A stretch of DNA of 43,684 bases from an uncultured bacterium. Its GTDB lineage: Bacteria > Verrucomicrobiota > Kiritimatiellia > RFP12 > UBA1067. Positions 1-6,747 of this stretch are shown piece by piece. The notes below the pieces were generated by a model that worked only from the letters and a program-made list of their open reading frames with translations, was not told the origin of the DNA and searched no databases. The DNA lies in assembly GCA_902800055.1 (NCBI GenBank), contig CADCCW010000014.1, positions 1-43,684 of the forward strand, in the 5' to 3' direction. The translations under genes and the position numbers were made by a program. Positions within the stretch are counted from its first letter, which is position 1, and the number at the start of each line of letters is the position of its first letter.

Positions 1-84
1 GCTAACCCAGCGATCCCGTTCGACTTGCATGCCTAATCCACGCTACCAGCGTTCGTTCTGAGCCAGAATCAAACTCTCAGAAAA
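1..84 (-). rRNA. rrs: 16S ribosomal RNA, 5' end only (partial)
   Basis: Read on the minus strand this is the start of a 16S rRNA: AGAGTTTGATTCTGGCTCAG, then GAACGAACGCTGG and GCATGCAAGTCGAACG. The gene runs off the left edge, so only about 84 nt are present. The mature 5' end is placed by analogy with E. coli, about 7 nt before AGAGTTTG, and is uncertain by several bases. The GATTCTGG form (T where most bacteria have C) and GGATTAGGCATGC resemble Verrucomicrobiota-type sequences. An rRNA-type promoter and a boxA-containing leader lie directly upstream. Confidence 0.93.
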
Positions 85-133
85 AGATCTTGAGTTTTTG
101 TTTCATGCCCTTCGCACAAACATCTATCGTTCC

Positions 134-152
134 GTGTCTCTTCCAGAGACAC
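134..152 (-). other. Leader hairpin of the rRNA operon
   Basis: A perfect 8-bp inverted repeat (GTGTCTCT, 3-nt loop, AGAGACAC) lies in the rRNA leader between boxA and the 16S 5' end. Leaders of rRNA operons commonly carry such hairpins for antitermination or RNase processing. The role here is inferred from position only. Confidence 0.6.
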
Positions 153-167
153 GCCTCAAACTCGCCA

Positions 168-178
168 TTCAAAGAGCA
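168..178 (-). promoter_or_regulatory. boxA-like antitermination site in the rRNA leader
   Basis: The minus strand reads TGCTCTTTGAA, close to the boxA consensus TGCTCTTTAACA bound by NusB/NusE in rRNA antitermination. It lies about 35 nt downstream of the predicted -10 and about 85 nt upstream of the 16S 5' end, as expected for a ribosomal leader. Confidence 0.7.
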
Positions 179-209
179 ACGCCCGCCCTTCAAAGGCGAA
201 CAGATGTGT

Positions 210-239
210 AGTATATCAAATTTTGCCCCCCGCGCGCAA
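210..239 (-). promoter_or_regulatory. Promoter of the rRNA operon
   Basis: On the minus strand: -35 TTGCGC (234-239), an 18-bp spacer, and -10 TATACT (210-215) preceded by TGA, giving an extended -10. The upstream CCCCCTTGCGCG block is identical to the one at the tRNA-Leu promoter, which also has an 18-bp spacer and TATACTACAC. The shared design supports a stable-RNA promoter class. Confidence 0.75.
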
Positions 240-257
240 GGGGGAAAATGCAAAAAA

Positions 258-818
258 TTATGGGCGCGGGAAGCGGCGCCAGATCACGAGGCGGGTGCGG
301 CCGTAGGTGCGGTCGCGCACCAGCTCCCAGCCGAGCATGTCCTCTGGACGCTGCGCCGCGGACATCTCGCCGACGAAGAGCCCGCCCGGGCGCACGACGC
401 CGCGTTCCGCGGCGGCGGCGAGGGCGGAAGCAAACCCGATCTCCTCCGCGAGCGCGTAGGGCGGATCGGAGAAGACGATGTCGAAGCCGTCGCCGGAATA
501 CGCACCAAGGTAGCGCGCGCAGTCGGCGGCGACGAAGCGCGCCCTTTCCCCGACCGCCAGCGCCGCGGCGTTTTCACGGACGACGGCGATATGGCGGCGG
601 TTCAGCTCGACGAACGTCGCGGACTTCGCGCCGCGCGAGAGCGCCTCAAGGCCCACCGCGCCCGAGCCGGCGAAGAGGTCGAGGAAGTCAGCGCCCGAGA
701 CTGCCGCGCCAAGTATGGAGAAAAGCGCCTCGCGCACGCTGTCCTGGGTAGGGCGCACCGCGTCCGACCGCGGCACCTTGAGCCGCCTGCCGCCGAACTC
801 TCCGCCGGTGATGCGCAT
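258..818 (-). CDS. rsmD: 16S rRNA (guanine(966)-N2)-methyltransferase RsmD
   Basis: Methylates G966 of 16S rRNA in the assembling small subunit, using S-adenosylmethionine. The 186-residue protein has the usual family length. It starts with the family pattern MRITGGEFGGRRL, carries the SAM-binding motif DLFAGSGAVGLEAL near residues 47-60, and the catalytic DPPY motif of N-methyltransferases at 118-121. It is the last protein gene before the rRNA promoter and is read in the same direction, so an rRNA-modifying enzyme sits directly upstream of its own substrate gene. It follows the LysM gene by 17 nt and is probably the end of a tgt-yajC-LysM-rsmD transcript. Confidence 0.95.
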   Translation of the reverse strand: MRITGGEFGGRRLKVPRSDAVRPTQDSVREALFSILGAAVSGADFLDLFAGSGAVGLEALSRGAKSATFVELNRRHIAVVRENAAALAVGERARFVAADCARYLGAYSGDGFDIVFSDPPYALAEEIGFASALAAAAERGVVRPGGLFVGEMSAAQRPEDMLGWELVRDRTYGRTRLVIWRRFPRP

Positions 819-835
819 TCCGTTCCCTCGCCCCG

Positions 836-1705
836 CTACAGCTCGGAAATGATGACCGACGCGCCTTTGGGGATGAGCGTCTCGATCTCCGCGCGGTCGA
901 CGCCCTTGAAGCCGGCGCCAATCGAGCTCCAGAAAGCCCGAACGGGCAGCTTCACCTCGTATGCGCCCGGCGAGCCGGCCACGTCGCCTTCGAGGTCATA
1001 GCGGCGGAAGAACTTGCCGTTGAGCGAAAGGTCGGCGAGCCTAGTGCGCCGGTGCAGCACCATCCTGAACCTCGGATGGTCCATCACGTTCACCTTCTCG
1101 CCCACGAGCAGCTTGGAGATGTCGCGTCCGCCGTTGAGCCGCGCCAGCGAGGCGAGGGTGGAGCCGTTCTCGGCGGCAATGCGCGAGGCGGAGTCGCCGC
1201 GCTTCACCTCCACCTGCTTCACCCACTGGGCGCTCTTGAGCTCAAAGAGCCGCCGCAGATTGAGCGCGCCGAGGCGGCGGGCGAGCGAGTCGTCGAGGTC
1301 CGCCGCCGGCGAGCCCGGCAGGGCGCGCAGCGCCTCGATGGTGGTTATCGCCATCTCCACGTCCGACTTGCTTTCCGCCTCCTCCAGACGCATGAGCAGG
1401 TTGCGCACCTGCGGCGGACGCTTGCCGAAGTCGGTCCGCAACTCCTCGTCCGGCGGCGGTGGCGGCGGCGGACGGACGACGGCGGGAGGCTCGGCGACGA
1501 CGACGGCCGCCGGCTTCGGCGGGGGTTCGGCGGGGCGCGGCGGCTGCTCGTCCTCGCCGTCGGTCAGGCGCGAGAAAAGCGTCCACGCCAGCGAGACGAG
1601 CACCAGCGCGGCCACCGCGGCGACGAAGCAGCCGAGCCCGCCCGACTGCCGGTCGTTCTGCCGCGTCGGGAAGTACTCGACGCCATATATCCCCCGCTTG
1701 ATCAT
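836..1705 (-). CDS. Membrane-anchored LysM-domain protein
   Basis: A 289-residue protein of unknown specific role, probably cell-wall associated. Residues 26-44 form one transmembrane helix, followed by a proline-rich linker (about 54-86), a helical stretch, and a LysM domain at about 162-208 (VKRGDSASRIAAENGSTL... with L.VGEKVNVM at its end). LysM domains bind N-acetylglucosamine-containing glycans such as peptidoglycan. The C-terminal ~75 residues, with LSLNGKFFRRYDLEG, recall the first strands of an L,D-transpeptidase fold, but I see no catalytic His/Cys motif, so enzymatic activity is doubtful. It lies between yajC (6 nt upstream) and rsmD. Confidence 0.75.
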   Translation of the reverse strand: MIKRGIYGVEYFPTRQNDRQSGGLGCFVAAVAALVLVSLAWTLFSRLTDGEDEQPPRPAEPPPKPAAVVVAEPPAVVRPPPPPPPDEELRTDFGKRPPQVRNLLMRLEEAESKSDVEMAITTIEALRALPGSPAADLDDSLARRLGALNLRRLFELKSAQWVKQVEVKRGDSASRIAAENGSTLASLARLNGGRDISKLLVGEKVNVMDHPRFRMVLHRRTRLADLSLNGKFFRRYDLEGDVAGSPGAYEVKLPVRAFWSSIGAGFKGVDRAEIETLIPKGASVIISEL

Positions 1706-1711
1706 CCGGAA

Positions 1712-2071
1712 CTACTTCGCCGCGGGAGTCTCCGGCGGGATGACGGCGGTCACGCTCGAGCGCGCGACCTCAACCGCGACGCCGGGGGCGATCTCGACCT
1801 TGAAGGTCTTCTCGGTCGCCTCCTGGATGACGCCAATGAATCCGCCGGCGAAGATGATCTTCGCGCCGGCGCGGAGCTCCTCGATCATCTTCTGGCGCTC
1901 CTTCTCCTTACGCTGCTGCGGGCGGATCATCATGAAGTAGAAGATCGCCAGGATGAGCAGCATCGGGATCATCATGCCCATGCCGCCGGACTGCTGGGGT
2001 GCGGCGGCCGGAGCGGCGTCGGGAGCCGCGGCAGGCGCGGCGTCGCAGAGGATGAAGCAGTTATTGTTCAT
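1712..2071 (-). CDS. yajC: Preprotein translocase accessory subunit YajC
   Basis: YajC associates with SecDF in the inner membrane and assists Sec-dependent export. The 119-residue protein has an Ala/Pro-rich N-terminus, one transmembrane helix at about 31-48 (MIPMLLILAIFYFMMIRPQQ) and the conserved cytoplasmic stretch RPQQRKEKERQKMI, then a small C-terminal domain with GGFIGVI. The start at 2071 is chosen because AAAGGA precedes it at suitable spacing and it gives the normal family length. The tgt-yajC order is a classic bacterial arrangement; secD and secF are not next to it here. Confidence 0.93.
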   Translation of the reverse strand: MNNNCFILCDAAPAAAPDAAPAAAPQQSGGMGMMIPMLLILAIFYFMMIRPQQRKEKERQKMIEELRAGAKIIFAGGFIGVIQEATEKTFKVEIAPGVAVEVARSSVTAVIPPETPAAK

Positions 2072-2118
2072 TTGCTGGTTGTTCCTTTCTTGGTGTTTCG
2101 TGTTTAGTGAATTCGTGG

Positions 2119-3213
2119 CTATGCCGGCGGGAGCTCGCGGCGGAACTCGCCGAACGTCCCCGCGGCGATCGCCGCACGCATGTCGGCCATGAAGCGGTTG
2201 AGCGCCCAGACGTTGTGGATGGTGAGCAGCCTCAATCCAAGGATCTCGCCGCACGCGAGCAGGTGACGGACGTAAGAGCGCGAGAAGGTGCGGCAGCAGT
2301 AGCACTCGCAGCCCTCCTCAACCGGACCCTGGTCAAAGGCGTACTTCGCCGCCTTGATCGCGATGTTGCCGCTGCGCGTGATCGCGGTGCCGTGGCGCGC
2401 GATGCGGGTGGGGATGACGCAGTCGAACATGTCCACCCCGCGCGCGACGCACTCCGCCATCTGGCGCATCACGCCGAGCCCCATCACGTAGCGCGGGCGG
2501 TCCTTCGGCAGGTACGGCACGCTCGCCTCGACCGCGCGGTACATCTCCTCCTCCGGCTCGCCGACCGAGACGCCGCCCACGGCGTAGCCGTCGAAGCCGA
2601 TCTTCACCAGCTCCTCGGCACAGCGGCGGCGGATGTCGTCGTAGATTCCGCCCTGCACGATGCCGAAGACCTGCTGGCCGTCGGCGCGCGGCTCCCCGCG
2701 GCAGCGCTCCGCCCAGCGGACCGTGCGCGCCACCGACGCCTCGGCGCGCGCGCGGTCGCACGGATACGGCAGGCACTCGTCGAAGACCATCGCGATGTCG
2801 GAGCCGAGCGTGCGCTGCATCGCCATCGACTCCTTCGGCCCGAGGAAGAACTCGTGGCCGTCGAGGTGGGAGTTGAAGCGGCAGCCCTCCTCGGTGAACT
2901 TGCGCATCCGCGCGAGCGAGAAGACCTGGAAGCCGCCGGAGTCGGTGAGGATCGGGCCGTCCCAGCGCATGAAGCGGTGGAGCCCGCCGGCGGCGGCGAT
3001 CACCTCGGGGCCTGGACGCAGCAGCAGGTGGTAGGTGTTGCCGAGCACCACCTGGGTGCCGAGCTCCGCGAGGTCGCGCGGCTCGAGCGCCTTCACCGAG
3101 CCGAGCGTGCCCACGTCCATGAACACCGGCGTGTCCACGGTCCCGTGCGCAGTCTCGAGCCGCCCCAGCCGCGCCTCCGAGCCCACATCCTCCTTTATGA
3201 CCTCAAAATTCAC
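2119..3213 (-). CDS. tgt: tRNA-guanine (queuine) transglycosylase
   Basis: Exchanges guanine-34 for the queuosine precursor preQ1 in tRNAs with GUN anticodons. The 364-residue protein has the active-site motif LTDSGGFQVFSL (about 89-100), the catalytic loop FDCVIPTR, and a zinc site of the CxCxxC type (CECYCC) followed by a His. The chosen start is a GTG giving VNFEVIKEDVGSEARLG, where family similarity begins. There is no Shine-Dalgarno; instead an extended -10 (TGATAAAAT) ends 8 nt before the GTG, so the mRNA is probably leaderless. A longer in-frame extension upstream would overlap the preceding gene and looks spurious. The first 11 nt overlap the end of the 3203-5293 gene. Confidence 0.93.
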   Translation of the reverse strand: MNFEVIKEDVGSEARLGRLETAHGTVDTPVFMDVGTLGSVKALEPRDLAELGTQVVLGNTYHLLLRPGPEVIAAAGGLHRFMRWDGPILTDSGGFQVFSLARMRKFTEEGCRFNSHLDGHEFFLGPKESMAMQRTLGSDIAMVFDECLPYPCDRARAEASVARTVRWAERCRGEPRADGQQVFGIVQGGIYDDIRRRCAEELVKIGFDGYAVGGVSVGEPEEEMYRAVEASVPYLPKDRPRYVMGLGVMRQMAECVARGVDMFDCVIPTRIARHGTAITRSGNIAIKAAKYAFDQGPVEEGCECYCCRTFSRSYVRHLLACGEILGLRLLTIHNVWALNRFMADMRAAIAAGTFGEFRRELPPA

Positions 3214-5293
3214 AGGTGTGTATTTTATCACATTTCGCGAAGACAAAGAACTCCGGCTGCATCTGGGCGAAGGCGCACTTCGGCGTCCAGCGGGCGGAAA
3301 CCGTCTCGGGCGCTCCCTCGCGGCCGTCGGGACCAAGCCGCGAAACTGCCGCGCCGCGCCATTCCGCCGCAACCGCGAACGCAAGTCCCTCGCGCACGTC
3401 GCCGGAGAGGTTGTCGACCATCACCATCATCTCGCGGCCATCCTCGGAAACGCTCGCAAGCGTCCAGATGCCCGGGGCATCGAGCGCCGCCACCGGCAGT
3501 GCGTTCGGCGCAATCTGGTTGAACAGGTTCCGCCACATCTCTTGCTTGCGCAGGTTGAGGAGACCGGAGGAGCGGTTGCCGAGAAGCGACGTCGCAAGCA
3601 CCGCGACGCACCCGCCGCGCATGTTCTTGGCAACAGTAAGCGACGGCGTGACCTCCTTCCCGTCAACGCCGTAGAACCGGCTCCAGACCTCGGTTCCGGC
3701 GTGCGGCGCGAGCGTCGCGAATGAGCGCACCGTTCCCTCCGTCCCGGCACTGAAGATGTAGAACGCGTTGACGTCACGTCCCCTTCGTGTCAGTCCCGCC
3801 GCCGGCAGAATCTCCTCGCGCACGACCGGTAGCCGCCCTGCCGCGAGCTTCACGTCCGCCCCGAGATCGCGCCCGAAGCCGCGCTTCGCGAGCAAAGCTG
3901 CCGCGGGCGCATCGATGAGGACGGCACCGGAGAGCAGCTTCGCGATCTCCGCGTCCGAAAGCGACTCGACGATGTTGCCGGCGAGGACCGCCGGGCCTTC
4001 GGCGTCCGCGCGCGTCGTATAGGGCAGGCCGAACTTCGAGAGGACAAACGCCTCGTCCGCGAGCTGCGCGTCGCGAACGCCGCCAAGCCCGCGTGTGAGC
4101 GCCATGGCGTCGGAAGTCCACACGATGCGCACGCCGCGGAGCGCCGCGCGGCGCGTGCGGTTGAACTCCGCCACCGCCTCGAGCCGCCGCCGGAGCCGGT
4201 TGAACTCGTCCACGTAGCCGGAGTCCTCGAACGGATCGTCCAGGTACTGGAGGCAGTAGAGGAGCACGTTCTGGGCGCCGGCGAAGACTGCGCCGGACAT
4301 CAGCGAGCCCATCTGCGCGGCAGAGGCGAAGAAGCGGTTGTGCGGATACGGGTCCGCCTCGTAGAAGGTCTCGATGTCCTTCGGCAGCCGCTCAAGGGTA
4401 TAGAACGTGTGCGCGACCGCGCCAGGCACGTCGGCGGGCGTCGTCTGCGCGCCGTAGATCGCGCCGGAGGGACGGACTGCAGGGCGGGTATTAGGTCCCG
4501 CGAATGCGCGCGCGACGGACTCGACCGACGCGCCGTCCTTGTCCGCGCTGGCACCCGGCTCGCAGACGCAGATGCGGACTGTGGGGTCCACCTCGTCCAC
4601 GGCCGCGCGCACCTTGCGCGCGAGGATCGCGAGCGACTCGCGCACCGCGGCGGCGAAAGCGCGGCGGATCGGCAGGTTCTCGTCGGTGCGGCGCTCGAAC
4701 GCCGCGGCGATTTCGGCGGCCGTAAGCGGCTTGCCGTAGATCTTCGCGAAGAGCGCAAGGTGGCGCTCGCAGAAACAGCCGCCGCCGTTGAGCCCCCTTC
4801 CCCACGCAAGCGTGTAGTCGTCCTCGACGTTGACCATGCGCGGACGCGCCGCCGCGACGACGGCCTTCACCTTCGCCGCCCAGTCGGTCTGGAACGCGGG
4901 GTCGAGAGGGCATTTCTTGTTGTCCTGGCTCTTGCCGCCGAAGGCGTCCTCGACCGGCGCGAAGCCGGAGACGTAGCGGATGGACGGCGAGCACCACCAG
5001 CCCACTTCAACGCCGTCCGGCGCGACCAGCCGCGCGATCTCGCCGATCTCGCGCCCCATCTCGGCGTAGAGGTTGGTCGCAAACGGCGCATACATGACCT
5101 CGTTGAAGCCGGGGCCGGCGACGAAGAAGCGGCTAAGCCCCGACTTCGCGCGTATCTCGCGCAAGTCCCGCGCCGTCTCCTCGACGGCGCCGCGGCGCCA
5201 CATCACCGGCACGACGGGCTCCATCGCTTTCGCCGCGACGACGATAGACGCCCACGCAAGGACGATTGCAGCTGTCAGTTTCTTCATGGCCAT
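3203..5293 (-). CDS. Secreted protein, glycoside hydrolase-like
   Basis: A 696-residue exported protein. Residues 1-23 form a signal peptide (basic MKK start, hydrophobic core, AKA-like cleavage site). The next ~350 residues have the alternating pattern of a TIM barrel and sugar-enzyme-like pieces: WWCSPSIRY, VNVEDDYTLAWG, CFCERHLALF and YCLQYLDDPFEDSGY. The C-terminal half looks like an alpha/beta domain followed by a beta-sandwich, as in GH42-type enzymes. I cannot assign a family or substrate, and catalytic acids are only guessed (the Glu in VEDDY). An extended -10 lies 10 nt before the first ATG. The third codon, also ATG, is an alternative start. Confidence 0.6.
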   Translation of the reverse strand: MAMKKLTAAIVLAWASIVVAAKAMEPVVPVMWRRGAVEETARDLREIRAKSGLSRFFVAGPGFNEVMYAPFATNLYAEMGREIGEIARLVAPDGVEVGWWCSPSIRYVSGFAPVEDAFGGKSQDNKKCPLDPAFQTDWAAKVKAVVAAARPRMVNVEDDYTLAWGRGLNGGGCFCERHLALFAKIYGKPLTAAEIAAAFERRTDENLPIRRAFAAAVRESLAILARKVRAAVDEVDPTVRICVCEPGASADKDGASVESVARAFAGPNTRPAVRPSGAIYGAQTTPADVPGAVAHTFYTLERLPKDIETFYEADPYPHNRFFASAAQMGSLMSGAVFAGAQNVLLYCLQYLDDPFEDSGYVDEFNRLRRRLEAVAEFNRTRRAALRGVRIVWTSDAMALTRGLGGVRDAQLADEAFVLSKFGLPYTTRADAEGPAVLAGNIVESLSDAEIAKLLSGAVLIDAPAAALLAKRGFGRDLGADVKLAAGRLPVVREEILPAAGLTRRGRDVNAFYIFSAGTEGTVRSFATLAPHAGTEVWSRFYGVDGKEVTPSLTVAKNMRGGCVAVLATSLLGNRSSGLLNLRKQEMWRNLFNQIAPNALPVAALDAPGIWTLASVSEDGREMMVMVDNLSGDVREGLAFAVAAEWRGAAVSRLGPDGREGAPETVSARWTPKCAFAQMQPEFFVFAKCDKIHTCEF
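3222..3230 (-). promoter_or_regulatory. Extended -10 promoter for leaderless tgt
   Basis: TGATAAAAT on the minus strand (TGn plus -10 hexamer TAAAAT) lies inside the last codons of the upstream gene and ends 8 nt before the GTG start of tgt. Transcription would begin at or within about 2 nt of the start codon. I see no good -35. Confidence 0.6.
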
Positions 5294-5303
5294 TTGCCCA
5301 TGT

Positions 5304-5312
5304 ATTGTAGCA
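5304..5312 (-). promoter_or_regulatory. Extended -10 promoter of the secreted glycosidase-like gene
   Basis: TGCTACAAT on the minus strand ends 10 nt before the first ATG and 16 nt before the second in-frame ATG. The transcript would have almost no leader. Same extended -10 style as elsewhere in the window. Confidence 0.5.
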
Positions 5313-5367
5313 AATCACCGCGTAGATTTCAATTGGGCATCCGGGCAGGTCGGGAAAATGCGTTTTG

Positions 5368-5399
5368 TTGACAATCCGTTAACATGCAGATTGTACAAT
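5368..5399 (+). promoter_or_regulatory. Candidate promoter of the 5450-6747 unit
   Basis: TTGACA (5368-5373) and TACAAT (5394-5399) face the plus-strand gene, divergent from the 5304-5312 promoter. The spacer is 20 bp, longer than the optimum of 17, and there is no TGn, so either the exact hexamers or the promoter class is uncertain. Confidence 0.4.
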
Positions 5400-5409
5400 A
5401 CGCGGCGTT

Positions 5410-5426
5410 CCCCCGAAACCAGGGGG
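5410..5426 (+). promoter_or_regulatory. 5'-UTR hairpin before the unknown secreted protein
   Basis: CCCCC-GAAACCA-GGGGG can form a strong 5-bp GC hairpin only about 10 nt after the predicted -10 and just before the ribosome site AAGGAAAGGAG (5431-5441). It may stabilise the mRNA 5' end; this is inference from position. Confidence 0.45.
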
Positions 5427-5449
5427 ATTCAAGGAAAGGAGAAACCAAC

Positions 5450-6316
5450 ATGAAAACAAGCATCAGCCAAATCGCCGCGGCCGGCGGAGTCGCAATGATC
5501 GCGCTCGCCGCCGCGCTCTACGCCGGGTCCGGCACCAGCGCTTCGTCGTCCAGCACCGAGTCCGGCATAACCACCAACGAAAACGGCTCGGTCTCGCGCG
5601 TCTTCACCGAATCGACGGTGACGACCAACGGGAACATGGTCACCGAGCACCGCCGCGAGACGCGCACCACGCTCGACGCGGACGGCAACCTGCTCGAAAG
5701 CTCAACCAGCGAATACGCCCAGAGCTACCCCGTCGGCGACGGCGAGATCGCCTCGCTCTCGCGGCGGCTCGACGGTACGAAGTCCAAGCCTCAGGCGGAC
5801 AAGGCCGAGCAGGCCGACTGCGACTCGTTCATGGGCGTCAAGTTCGGCAGCGAGGTCAAGGATGGCGAGTTCGCCGAGGACGCGTCCGAGCCGACGCTTC
5901 TCAGGACTGCCTTCAAGCCGAAGAAAGAGCTCGCCGGCTTCGACGACTACTACGTCTATGTCACCCCCACCACCCACCGCGCGGTCAAGGTCTACGCATG
6001 CGCGAAGAAGGCGGTCGACTCCGGTTCGAGCTGGAGGCGCAACTACCTCATCGAGGCGCTGGAGAAGCGCTACCAGACCTGGGCGCGCCCGCGTAGCTGG
6101 TGCCGTCCCATCTACACCTTCGACCTCGGCTCCGACCGCTACGTGACCGCCGCGCTCGAAGGGGCGACGCGCGACTACGAGACAGTGGTCGTGGCGTGGG
6201 ACGAAAACATGCTGCGGGCCGCCGCCGAAGAGGCGGAGGAGATTCGCCGCGAAGCGCGCAAGAACGCGGCCGACCGCCGCCGTTCGCAGGTCAACGACGC
6301 AGCGGAGGCGTTCTGA
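5450..6316 (+). CDS. Secreted protein of unknown function
   Basis: I do not recognise this 288-residue protein. It has a signal peptide (MKTSISQIAAAGGVAMIALAA), then a Ser/Thr-rich stretch (SASSSSTESGI...), a repetitive polar region of predicted strands (TTNENGSVSRVFTESTVTTNG), a central globular part with DDYYVYVTPTTHRAVKVYACAKK, and a charged C-terminal helix (about 255-280, EEAEEIRREARKNAADRRR). The start at 5450 is supported by the purine-rich ribosome site ending 8 nt upstream. Its stop overlaps the next start (TGATG), so it is translationally coupled to cytidine deaminase, but nothing suggests a shared function. Confidence 0.7.
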   Translation: MKTSISQIAAAGGVAMIALAAALYAGSGTSASSSSTESGITTNENGSVSRVFTESTVTTNGNMVTEHRRETRTTLDADGNLLESSTSEYAQSYPVGDGEIASLSRRLDGTKSKPQADKAEQADCDSFMGVKFGSEVKDGEFAEDASEPTLLRTAFKPKKELAGFDDYYVYVTPTTHRAVKVYACAKKAVDSGSSWRRNYLIEALEKRYQTWARPRSWCRPIYTFDLGSDRYVTAALEGATRDYETVVVAWDENMLRAAAEEAEEIRREARKNAADRRRSQVNDAAEAF

Positions 6317-6747
6317 TGCAGCCCGCCCCCGAAGAACTCGTGGCCCGGGCCCTGGAAGCGGCGAAGCGCGCCCACGCGCCCTACTCCAGCTTCCGGGTCG
6401 GCGCGGCGCTTGCCGCCGCGTCCGGATACGTCTACGCCGGCGCCAACGTCGAGAACGCGTCGTATCCCTGCGGAATCTGCGCCGAGCGCGCGGCAGTCGC
6501 GCGCGCGGTGGCGGAGGGAGAAACACGGTTCACGGCAATCGCCGTGGCCGCCCTTAGACCGGACGGCGCCATCGCCGCCGGCTGCACGCCATGCGGACTC
6601 TGCCGCCAGACGCTGCGTGAATTCGCCGCGCCCGGCGACTTCAAGGTCTACGTCGCCGACTCGGCGTCGTCCTGGCGCACGTTCACCCTCGCCGAACTGC
6701 TGCCCGAGTCGTTCGGCCCGGAAGCGCTCAAGCCGCCGCAGACCTAG
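6316..6747 (+). CDS. cdd: Cytidine deaminase
   Basis: Deaminates cytidine and deoxycytidine to the uridine forms in pyrimidine salvage. At 143 residues it is the short homotetrameric type. Visible motifs are PYSSFRVGAAL (substrate site), the NVENASYPCGICAERAA segment with the zinc Cys and catalytic Glu, and the second zinc pair in CTPCGLCRQTLREF. The ATG overlaps the TGA of the upstream gene (TGATG) and is preceded by GGAGG inside that gene. Its 3' end overlaps the convergent mannonate dehydratase-like gene by 4 nt. Confidence 0.95.
   Translation: MQPAPEELVARALEAAKRAHAPYSSFRVGAALAAASGYVYAGANVENASYPCGICAERAAVARAVAEGETRFTAIAVAALRPDGAIAAGCTPCGLCRQTLREFAAPGDFKVYVADSASSWRTFTLAELLPESFGPEALKPPQT

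Noticed and set aside
3214..3384. Upstream 57-codon extension of tgt.
   Set aside because: It overlaps the end of the secreted glycosidase-like gene in another frame, is Arg/Ser-rich, and family similarity begins at the GTG.
5374..5393. Standard sigma-70 promoter with TTGACA and TACAAT for the 5450 gene.
   Set aside because: The 20-bp spacer is out of the normal range, so it is listed only as a candidate promoter with low confidence.
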